Shown piece by piece: positions 1 to 4,877 of a DNA stretch of 6,725 nucleotides. The translations under genes were made by a program, and so were the position numbers. The notes beneath the pieces are model-generated. The model was not told the DNA's origin and ran no database searches. It was given only the letters and a program-made list of their open reading frames with translations. Positions within the stretch are counted from its first letter, which is position 1. Each line of letters opens with the position of its first letter. Origin of the DNA: Planctomycetota bacterium (GTDB taxonomy: Bacteria > Planctomycetota > Phycisphaerae > FEN-1346); NCBI GenBank assembly GCA_026386995.1, contig JAPLMO010000244.1, positions 1 to 6,725 of the forward strand, read 5' to 3'.

Positions 1-949
1 TGGCGGCATAGACGTGGCCGTCCACCAGCACCGCCTGCCCGTGGACAGGGTCCTGCCTGGGCTGCTCCCAGAGTTGCCGGACGCTGCGGCCATCGTCGGC
101 CATCGCCAAGCCGACGGCCCCCTTGCCATAGCCGCTGGTCACGTACAGCAGGCCTTCGTGGTAGATTGGCGTGACGGGGTGGTTCTGCCGGTAGTTCTCG
201 TACGGATGCTGCCACAGCACCTTGCCCTGCTCGGGAGAGAACGCGACCACCGCCGTCTCCGTCAGGGTCACGATCATGCGACCGGTGCCGTGGCGGACCA
301 GCAGCGGCGAGCAGAAACTGGACCCCTGCCCCAGCGCCGGGCTGGCCCAGGCGGGCGTGCCCGTCTTGCGGTTCAAGGCCACCATGGTAGCCTTCTTGCC
401 ACAGGGCGTGAAGATGACGTTCTCCCCGTCCACGAGGGGGCTCTCGGCATAGCCCCACTGGACCTGCGGGGCTTCATACTCCTCAAACAACTTGACGAAC
501 CAGACACGCTTGCCGCCAGCGGCATCGAAGCACGCGGCGTTCCCCACGCCGCTGGCGACGTAGACCAGGCCCTCGTGGACCGTGGGAATGCTCCGGGCGC
601 CGGGATGGGCCTTGTCCCACTCGGGGCCGTACTTGGCCTCCCACTTGAGTTTCCCGTCGGGCGTATAGGCGCGGAGGACGCCTTCGCTCCCTACCAGCCC
701 CGTTACGTAGACAAGCCCGCCGGCCACGGAGACGTGGGTGAAGCCCTGGCCAACACCCCGGACGCTCCAGAGGAGTCTGGGGCCGCCATCGGGCCATTGG
801 GCAAGCAGGCCCTTCTCGGCCGATCTGCCGTCCCGGTTGGGGCCGCGGAACTGCGGCCAATCGTCGGCCTGGGCGCCCGCGCTCCAGAGGCAAAGGCACA
901 AGACTCCCACGGCCATCGGCCAACCGCCGCCAGACTTTCTGCAAGCCAC
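1..949 (-). CDS. Secreted PQQ-type beta-propeller repeat protein (3' end beyond window)
   Basis: Reading leftward from 949 the frame stays open to base 1, giving 316 residues without a stop, so the C-terminus is missing. A signal peptide occupies about residues 1-28 (RK near the start, hydrophobic AVGVLCLCLW, then SAGAQA before DDW). The mature protein opens with DWPQFRGPNRDG (30-41), a signature I associate with planctomycete PQQ-binding-like (BamB-like, PQQ_2) propellers. Blade-like repeats follow: GGLVYVTG (77-84), EGLVYVAS (126-133), EGLLYVTS (265-272) and GHVYAA (311-316), alternating with strands ending in W such as DGKLKWE and QGKVLWQ. The GTG start is chosen because GAGGGG lies 7 bases upstream; an ATG at 916 would give a shorter signal peptide with a poorer ribosome site. 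Family members are periplasmic or surface proteins, some of them quinoprotein dehydrogenases; whether this one binds PQQ cannot be told. Fold sure, function unknown. Confidence 0.9.
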   Translation of the reverse strand, partial: MACRKSGGGWPMAVGVLCLCLWSAGAQADDWPQFRGPNRDGRSAEKGLLAQWPDGGPRLLWSVRGVGQGFTHVSVAGGLVYVTGLVGSEGVLRAYTPDGKLKWEAKYGPEWDKAHPGARSIPTVHEGLVYVASGVGNAACFDAAGGKRVWFVKLFEEYEAPQVQWGYAESPLVDGENVIFTPCGKKATMVALNRKTGTPAWASPALGQGSSFCSPLLVRHGTGRMIVTLTETAVVAFSPEQGKVLWQHPYENYRQNHPVTPIYHEGLLYVTSGYGKGAVGLAMADDGRSVRQLWEQPRQDPVHGQAVLVDGHVYAA

Positions 950-1085
950 TCTCGATCCCCTCAACTCGATCTCCCGTTCGATCTTCGCCCACGACCTTCG
1001 CGGGCCGTCTCGCAGGCATTCTCTCGCTGCTCTCGGCCATCGTGCAGACGATGAAGCATTACACGCACACGCTCATTGGCGACGA

Positions 1086-1115
1086 AGTATACATCGTCCG
1101 GCGTGATGTTGCCAA
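1086..1115 (-). promoter_or_regulatory. Sigma70-type promoter for the beta-propeller gene
   Basis: On the minus strand TTGGCA (1110-1115) and TATACT (1086-1091) are separated by 18 bases. Transcription would start near 1079, leaving a leader of about 130 bases before the GTG at 949. The match to the sigma70 consensus is strong for GC-rich DNA; the assignment to this gene is inferred from orientation and lack of anything between. Confidence 0.6.
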
Positions 1116-1127
1116 GGGCCTCGTGGC

Positions 1128-1262
1128 AGCAGCCCCAAGACCGAACACCATCCGGGACAGGAATCGCGGCAAGTGCCCTTGTTCCCCGAACTCGCGCCGT
1201 ACTTGCAGCAAGTCTTTGATGCGGCCGAACCGGGAACCGAGCACGTCGTTACCCGCTACCGC
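1128..1262 (+). pseudogene. Relic of a phage-type tyrosine recombinase (integrase core fragment)
   Basis: About 45 codons in one plus-strand frame read as part of a phage integrase catalytic domain: SPKTEHHPGQE, then SRQVPLFPELAPYL, then EPGTEHVVTRYR, ending at 1262. This is the stretch before the catalytic HxxR box in integrases I associate with planctomycetes, where SPKTEHH is followed by a basic beta-strand, PLFPEL and a TRYR segment. Upstream the frame meets TGA at about 1107, and after TRYR the resemblance stops although the frame stays open to a TGA at 1341-1343. The N-terminal DNA-binding half, the HxxR box and the catalytic tyrosine are all absent. It is therefore a decayed fragment, not a working enzyme. 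It lies about 83 bases from the 3' end of tRNA-Val, the usual target of such enzymes. No start codon or ribosome site is assigned. Confidence 0.75.
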
Positions 1263-1345
1263 AGAACCCGGCCCGAAGGAAGAGCCCGTGATTGTCGCAT
1301 CGGGGCAGCGGGTGGCAGATACAGGCAAGGACATATTAACTGAAC

Positions 1346-1422
1346 TGGTGGGCGCTGGAGGACTCGAACCTCCGACCTCCTCCTTGTAAGAGAGGCGCTC
1401 TAACCAACTGAGCTAAGCGCCC
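1346..1422 (-). tRNA. tRNA-Val (anticodon UAC)
   Basis: The minus strand folds as a complete 77-base cloverleaf. The 7-base acceptor GGGCGCT pairs with AGCGCCC. The D arm is GCTC/GAGC around AGTTGGTTA. The anticodon arm is CCTCT/GGAGG with loop CTTACAA, so the anticodon is TAC (valine). The variable loop is AGGTC and the T arm GGAGG-TTCGAGT-CCTCC. The discriminator A is followed by an encoded CCA (1346-1348). A promoter lies just upstream. No neighbouring tRNA genes are seen. Several short reading frames that cross this gene on both strands are artefacts of the tRNA sequence. Confidence 0.97.
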
Positions 1423-1441
1423 GGACCGCCGCTCATGGCAG

Positions 1442-1470
1442 AGTATATCGGCCGAACGGGCGCCAAACAA
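1442..1470 (-). promoter_or_regulatory. Promoter of tRNA-Val
   Basis: Minus-strand TTGTTT (1465-1470) and TATACT (1442-1447) are spaced by 17 bases. The predicted start is near 1435, about 13 bases before the mature tRNA 5' end at 1422, a normal leader for RNase P trimming. The -10 is the same hexamer as in the beta-propeller promoter. Confidence 0.65.
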
Positions 1471-1519
1471 GCGTGCAGGCCACCGCCACCGCAGAGACGA
1501 GGCATGCCGAAGACTCGCC

Positions 1520-1536
1520 GGGGCGAGCCTCGCCCC
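1520..1536. repeat. Short GC-rich extragenic hairpin
   Basis: GGGGCGA (1520-1526) and TCGCCCC (1530-1536) form a perfect 7-bp stem with a GCC loop, in the spacer between the tRNA promoter and the next gene's promoter. There is no T-tract on either side, so it is not a classical terminator. It resembles in layout the larger palindrome at 3388-3414, which suggests dispersed extragenic palindromes, but two elements cannot establish a family. Confidence 0.4.
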
Positions 1537-1572
1537 CACGTAACTGCGGACACCCGTAACAGAGGAATTGCG

Positions 1573-1600
1573 TGCGGCCGTGAAATGCGGCCGTGAAATG
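1573..1600. repeat. 13-bp tandem duplication upstream of a promoter
   Basis: The unit TGCGGCCGTGAAA occurs twice without a gap (1573-1585 and 1586-1598) and a third copy begins (TG). It ends about 29 bases upstream of the -35 box at 1629. That placement would suit paired binding sites for a regulator, but the sequence alone does not show one; replication slippage explains it equally well. Confidence 0.6.
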
Positions 1601-1628
1601 TGCTGTCACGGGGTGGCTTGTAATATGC

Positions 1629-1656
1629 TTGACCCCCGCGCCCGTTGTTTTATGAT
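1629..1656 (+). promoter_or_regulatory. Promoter of the TIM-barrel gene pair
   Basis: TTGACC (1629-1634) and TATGAT (1651-1656) are separated by 16 bases. Transcription would begin near 1663, about 36 bases before the ATG at 1699. This also argues against an earlier in-frame ATG at 1645, which lies inside the promoter. Confidence 0.65.
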
Positions 1657-1698
1657 TCTGTGGCTCAGGGCCGCACGCGGCGATCAAGGAGCGGGACG

Positions 1699-2466
1699 AT
1701 GGAGTCAGGCGTCTGCACGGGGCCGGAAAATGCGGACATCTGTTACGCGGCCGGCGCCGATTTTATCGAGTGCCACGCCCAGAACTTCCTCCGGCCCGCC
1801 GATCCCCTGTGGCAGAAACCGTTTGAGCCCCAGGCGCTCCCCCTTCCCATCGCGGCCTACAACTGCTTCTTTCCGGCTGACCTCAAGATCATAGGCCCCA
1901 GCGTCGATGCCAACCGCATCAAGGCCTACGCGGCCCGGGCCTGCAAACGCGCCAAGGAGATGAACTCGTCGGTCATCGTTCTCGGTTCCGGCGGGGCACG
2001 GAACGTTCCCGACGGCTGGCCCCGCGACAAGGCCGAAGAGCAACTGATCGAGGTCATGCGGATGCTGGGCCCCCTGGCCAAGATGTCTTCGCTGACGATC
2101 GCCCTGGAACCGATGAACACCGGCGAGTCGAACATCCTGAACTGCATCACCGTGGGGATGGATTACCTGCGGCGGGCGCGGACCGCAGGCGTGTCGATCC
2201 TGGCCGACTTCTATCACATGGCCCTCGAGGAGGAGCCGCTCGACGCGCTCGATGAGACGGGGCGCCTGCTGTCGCACGTCCACATGGCCGAACCGAAGGG
2301 CCGCATCGCCCCCCGGCCGGGCGGCGCAAACCTGCGACCATTCTTTGCCAAACTCAAGGCCATCGGGTACGATAAGCGGATCAGCCTGGAATGCTCGTGG
2401 GAAGACCTGAAGAAGCAACTGCGGCCGACGCTCGACTTCCTGCGCTCAGAGTGGGAAGCCGCGTAA
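1699..2466 (+). CDS. Sugar isomerase/epimerase-like TIM-barrel protein (xylose isomerase-like family)
   Basis: The 255-residue protein is a full-length xylose-isomerase-like TIM barrel (AP_endonuc_2 type). It opens with the first strand GVCTGPENADICYAAG (4-19) and DFIE (21-24). A likely divalent-metal site is complete: E137 in ALEPMN, D170 and H173 in ADFYHM, H195 in HVHMAEP and E231 in SLECSW. A GSGGARNVPDG loop (96-106) follows strand four. The start is ATG 1699 because AAGGAG sits 7 bases upstream and 36 bases after the predicted transcription start. No signal peptide, so cytoplasmic. Family members epimerise or isomerise keto-sugars and sugar derivatives, and some act on inosose or 3-keto-glycosides; the substrate here is not readable. 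It probably shares a transcript with the TIM-barrel gene 83 bases downstream. Confidence 0.88.
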   Translation: MESGVCTGPENADICYAAGADFIECHAQNFLRPADPLWQKPFEPQALPLPIAAYNCFFPADLKIIGPSVDANRIKAYAARACKRAKEMNSSVIVLGSGGARNVPDGWPRDKAEEQLIEVMRMLGPLAKMSSLTIALEPMNTGESNILNCITVGMDYLRRARTAGVSILADFYHMALEEEPLDALDETGRLLSHVHMAEPKGRIAPRPGGANLRPFFAKLKAIGYDKRISLECSWEDLKKQLRPTLDFLRSEWEAA

Positions 2467-2549
2467 CCTGAGCCCGCTGTAATTGTTCGAGCCCGAGGCG
2501 GAAGCCGCGGAGTGTCCCGTACAGGCAAGTGTTAACTAAGGATCAGCAA

Positions 2550-3371
2550 ATGCTTCGACTGAGCGGTTTCGCCGACGAGGTCGGGCCGGACCTGGGCCTC
2601 CAGATCCAGACCCTGGCGAGCGAGAACATCCGGTTCATGGAACTTCGGGGCGTCTCGGGCAAGAACGTCCTCGACTTTACGGCCATGGAGCGCCAGGACA
2701 TCCACAAGCGCCTCGGCGACGCCGGCATCGGCGTGTCGGCCATCGGGTCGCCCATCGGCAAGGTGCGCATCGACGAGTCGTGGCCGGCGCACATGGATCG
2801 CTTCAAGATCGCGCTGGACACGGCCGAGTTCTTCGGCGCCCCGTATATCCGCATTTTTAGTTACTATCCGCCGCAGGGCGGCCGTATCACCGATAACCGC
2901 CAGGAAGTCCTCCGCCGCCTGAGCGAGCAGATGGCTCTGGCCAAGGGCCGCAAGACCAAACCTCTCCATGAAAACGAGAAGGACATCTACGGCGAGAAGG
3001 CCGAGGCATGCCTCGACATCGCCAAGAGCGTCTTCGGGATGGACCTCATCTTCGACCCGGCGAACTTCGTGCAGGTGGGCGTGAGGCCCGGCGAGGCGTG
3101 GAAGGCCCTCCGCGACCACGTCGTATACTTCCACATCAAGGACGCCCTGCTGGCCGATGGCAAGGTCGTGCCGCCGGGCGAGGGCGACGGCGACATCGAG
3201 GCCGTGCTGCGCGACGCCATCGTCAACCGCAAGTACGACGGGTTCCTGTCGCTGGAGCCGCACCTGGCGGTCGCCGGGCAGTTCCAGGGGTTCAGCGGCC
3301 CGGACCTGTTCAAGAAAGCCGCCCAGCGCCTGAAGAAGATGCTCGATAGGCTGGGAGTGAAACTTCAATAG
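2550..3371 (+). CDS. Second sugar isomerase/epimerase-like TIM-barrel protein
   Basis: The 273-residue protein belongs to the same xylose-isomerase-like superfamily as the preceding gene but to another branch, and is not a recent duplicate. It begins LRLSGFADEVGPDLGLQI. Likely metal ligands are E141 in LHENEKDIYG (139-148), D169 in FDPANF (168-173), H195 in YFHIKD (193-198) and E236 in SLEPHL (234-239); the VPPGEGDGDI loop (207-216) is typical of the branch. ATG 2550 is chosen because AAGGA lies 7 bases upstream; an in-frame GTG at 2529 lacks such a site. There is no signal peptide, so it should act in the cytoplasm on a sugar or polyol derivative that cannot be named. No promoter is obvious in the 83-base gap, so it is probably co-transcribed with the gene ahead. 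It converges on the PHP gene and ends just before a strong palindrome. Confidence 0.88.
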   Translation: MLRLSGFADEVGPDLGLQIQTLASENIRFMELRGVSGKNVLDFTAMERQDIHKRLGDAGIGVSAIGSPIGKVRIDESWPAHMDRFKIALDTAEFFGAPYIRIFSYYPPQGGRITDNRQEVLRRLSEQMALAKGRKTKPLHENEKDIYGEKAEACLDIAKSVFGMDLIFDPANFVQVGVRPGEAWKALRDHVVYFHIKDALLADGKVVPPGEGDGDIEAVLRDAIVNRKYDGFLSLEPHLAVAGQFQGFSGPDLFKKAAQRLKKMLDRLGVKLQ

Positions 3372-3387
3372 CGGCCGAGGGCGGCAC

Positions 3388-3414
3388 GTAGGCCGGGGCA
3401 ACGCCCCGGCCTAC
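3388..3414. terminator. Perfect 12-bp palindrome at the end of the TIM-barrel operon
   Basis: GTAGGCCGGGGC (3388-3399) and its exact complement GCCCCGGCCTAC (3403-3414) enclose an AAC loop, 16 bases after the stop of the second TIM-barrel gene. The tail on the plus strand is ATTTATG, AT-rich but not a true T-tract, so it may be a terminator or a REP-like extragenic palindrome doing that job. It lies between convergent genes. Confidence 0.6.
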
Positions 3415-3463
3415 ATTTATGCACCTGAAAACACGCGCCCATCAAGATGGGCGGCTAAATGTA
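3412..3463. repeat. Nested inverted repeat in the convergent gap
   Basis: TACATTTA (3412-3419) is matched by TAAATGTA (3456-3463), which brackets the hairpin at 3436-3453. The left arm overlaps the end of the palindrome at 3388-3414, and the similarity extends outward imperfectly (GGCC-TACATTTA against TAAATGTAAAGGC). Alternative pairings are possible, so a transcript from either side can fold in more than one way. Confidence 0.5.
3436..3453 (-). terminator. Terminator hairpin of the PHP gene
   Basis: CGCCCATC and GATGGGCG pair over 8 bases around two central bases (in practice a 4-base loop). On the minus strand the stem is followed by CGTGTTTTC, a short U-tract, and it begins 14 bases past the TAG stop of the PHP gene. 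This fits a factor-independent terminator for that gene. Confidence 0.6.
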
Positions 3464-3467
3464 AAGG

Positions 3468-4379
3468 CTACTTCTTGCGTGCCGCCAGCCGCGCCTTCAT
3501 CGCCTCGACAAGCGTGTAGTGAATGGCCATCGACCCGCGGCCGAGGCCAAGGTGAATGTTTATATGCCGGCCGGTCTCGTTCTCTGCGGCAGGCCGGTAT
3601 CCGTGCCAGTCCGTGCCGCCCGTCTCGACCAGGCTCAGCCGCTTGGCGGCCGCGCGGTAGCGGCGGGCGTAGTTGACGGTGTGGTCGGGGGTCTGGGTTT
3701 CGACACCGTCCAGGCCTGCCGCGGCGAGGTCCTCGATCCGCGCGTCCGTTTCCTTCGGGCTGCGGTTGAGTTGCCGCGGGTGCGCCAGCACCGCCAGGCC
3801 ACCCGCCGCGTGGATCACTTTGATCGCGTCCGCCGGCATGACCCTCGCGCGGGCAACGTAAGCGGGCTTACCGGCCCCGAGGTACCGCTCGAATGCCTCG
3901 TCCCACTTCTTGACGTAGCCCTTTTCGAGCATGGCGGTGGCGAAGTGGGCCCGCGTCAGGACGCCGTCCTGGACGCGCGCGGCCATTTCGTCCATGGTCA
4001 GGTGCAGGCCGAGTTTGTTCAGGAGTTCCAGGATGCGGACATTTCGCGTTTCGCGGCCGCCGCGGGCATCGGAAAGGACCTTCTTCAGGCCGCGATGCGT
4101 GTGGTCGACGAAGTAGCCGAGGATATGGCAGGCCCCCTTCTCGATCTCGGTGGAGATTTCGACCCCGGCGATGACCTCGATGCCGAACTCGCGTCCGGCC
4201 TCCAGCGCCTCGGCCACGCCGGCCACCGTGTCGTGGTCCGTAATGGCCATGGCCTTCAGGCCAACTTCCTTCGCATGCCGCACCAGATCGCGCGGCGAAA
4301 GCAGGCCGTCGCTCACGCTGGAGTGCACATGCAGGTCCACGAGGTCGGGTTGCAGCACTTTACGCAGGCGTACCACCAT
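3468..4379 (-). CDS. PHP-domain metal-dependent phosphoesterase (3',5'-nucleoside bisphosphate phosphatase-like)
   Basis: The 303-residue protein carries the full metal-binding set of the PHP family: H17 and H19 in DLHVHS, D24 in SDG, D48-H49-D50 in ITDHD, E74 in GVEIS, H85 in CHILGY, H200 in LAHP, and D257 and H259 in GTDWHG. An insert with RNVRILELLNKLG (112-124), LTRAHFATAML (141-151) and GKPAYV (170-175) matches the RNase AM/TrpH/YciV-like branch. That branch removes phosphate from 3',5'-bisphosphate nucleotides and trims RNA 5' ends. Length is near the family norm. GAAGGAG lies 4 bases before ATG 4379; the next codon, GTG, would give a 7-base spacing and is a possible alternative start. 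It is cytoplasmic, alone on its strand with its own promoter and terminator, so probably housekeeping and unrelated to the sugar genes. Confidence 0.9.
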   Translation of the reverse strand: MVVRLRKVLQPDLVDLHVHSSVSDGLLSPRDLVRHAKEVGLKAMAITDHDTVAGVAEALEAGREFGIEVIAGVEISTEIEKGACHILGYFVDHTHRGLKKVLSDARGGRETRNVRILELLNKLGLHLTMDEMAARVQDGVLTRAHFATAMLEKGYVKKWDEAFERYLGAGKPAYVARARVMPADAIKVIHAAGGLAVLAHPRQLNRSPKETDARIEDLAAAGLDGVETQTPDHTVNYARRYRAAAKRLSLVETGGTDWHGYRPAAENETGRHINIHLGLGRGSMAIHYTLVEAMKARLAARKK

Positions 4380-4411
4380 GTCGCTCCTTCAATGCTTGGG
4401 GAAGGGCCGGT

Positions 4412-4440
4412 ACTTTATGCGGAGGGGGCGCGGGCGTCAA
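4412..4440 (-). promoter_or_regulatory. Promoter of the PHP gene
   Basis: Minus-strand TTGACG (4435-4440) and TAAAGT (4412-4417) are 17 bases apart, giving a start near 4405 and a leader of about 26 bases to ATG 4379. The -35 and the bases after it (TTGACG CCCGCGCCC) match the TIM-barrel promoter except at one position. Confidence 0.6.
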
Positions 4441-4558
4441 GGGCGCGGCGGCAAAGTGGCGTGGTTGGCGATGGCGGGACACTCGCGGCGGCAAAACAGT
4501 TGACCGGACGGGCTGCCGCGCATAGCCTGATCTGGCATGAAACGGCAACGAATCGCTA

Positions 4559-4738
4559 TCGCGTGTATCTCGGGCGCCGCCCTGCAACTGGCTTTGGCCG
4601 GGGCGGCGGTGCTGCACGCCGGGTGAAGTAGTGCGACACGTGATGCGATTCCAAGCCGGTCGAGTCGATGGCGGCCAGGCGACTGGCCGGGGGGATCAGC
4701 CCTTGGCGGCGGGTCACCCGGCAGGGGACGGAGTGCCC
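4559..4738 (-). pseudogene. Relic of a DDE transposase (IS4/IS5/IS1182-like)
   Basis: In one minus-strand frame the fragment reads VTRRQGLIPPASR, then LAAIDSTGLESHHVSHYF and TRR. AIDSTGLE...HVS.YF is a segment I recognise from DDE transposases of insertion sequences, and the D (codon 4664-4666) would be the first catalytic aspartate. The frame is bounded by two adjacent stops upstream (TAG and TAA, 4751-4756) and a TAG at 4556-4558. Similarity fades after TRR into a proline- and arginine-rich stretch, and the rest of the enzyme, including the later catalytic residues, is missing. No terminal inverted repeats or target duplication were found. It is a decayed fragment; the exact insertion-sequence family is uncertain. 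A 7-bp hairpin with a GCGA loop (4672-4689) lies within it and is probably incidental. Confidence 0.65.
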
Positions 4739-4877
4739 AAGACTCAGGGGTTACTAGGCCGGGCGGGTTTCTGTGGAATTCGCGGGCCGGCAGGTGTATG
4801 AATACTCGGAACTGCGCTCGACCTTGGGCGTTCAATCACGCGAGTGCGAAAACCGGACCATGCTCGGAGACACGGTT

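Larger units (their letters stand above)
4380..4877. other. Long intergenic gap between divergent genes
   Basis: The 498 bases between the PHP and oxidoreductase starts contain the PHP promoter (4412-4440) and the transposase relic (about 4559-4738). The stretches 4441-4558 and 4739-4860 show no gene I can support. A promoter for the oxidoreductase gene must be expected here, but no good -35/-10 pair was found; TATGAA at 4797-4802 is a weak -10 candidate without a convincing -35. Confidence 0.6.

Noticed and set aside
483..1040. Minus-strand reading frame of 185 codons
   Set aside because: Out of frame with the beta-propeller gene on the same strand; the product is arginine- and proline-rich noise typical of shifted frames in GC-rich genes.
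14..1054. Long plus-strand reading frame of 346 codons
   Set aside because: It is the antisense shadow of the beta-propeller gene, whose minus-strand frame gives a signal peptide, DWPQFRGPNRDG and repeated propeller blades; the plus-strand product has no recognisable domain.
1042..1085. QTMKHYTHTLIGDE, which faintly resembles the C-terminal box of tyrosine recombinases
   Set aside because: It lies upstream of the real integrase fragment in a different frame and the wrong order, lacks the preceding LGHS box, and is too short to trust.
1042..1389. Plus-strand frame ending VGAGGLEPPTSSL, and a minus-strand frame containing LAQLVRAPLLQGGG
   Set aside because: Both run through the tRNA-Val gene; these peptides are the usual mistranslation of tRNA sequence.
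1645..1698. In-frame N-terminal extension of the first TIM-barrel gene from ATG 1645
   Set aside because: The ATG lies within the predicted promoter and the extra 18 residues (FYDSVAQGRTRRSRSG) do not fit the family; ATG 1699 has a strong ribosome site.
2532..3401. Minus-strand reading frame of 289 codons
   Set aside because: Antisense to the second TIM-barrel gene and lacking any family signature.
4537..4626. Small plus-strand frame MKRQRIAIACISGAALQLAL... with a signal-peptide look
   Set aside because: No ribosome site, only 29 codons, and it lies largely antisense to the transposase relic, which explains the sequence better.
3519..4631. Plus-strand reading frame of 370 codons
   Set aside because: Antisense to the PHP gene, which has a full set of metal-binding motifs, a ribosome site, a promoter and a terminator.
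4774..4802. Possible promoter for the oxidoreductase gene (TATGAA at 4797-4802)
   Set aside because: No acceptable -35 hexamer at 16-18 bases and no extended -10; noted only as a weak candidate.
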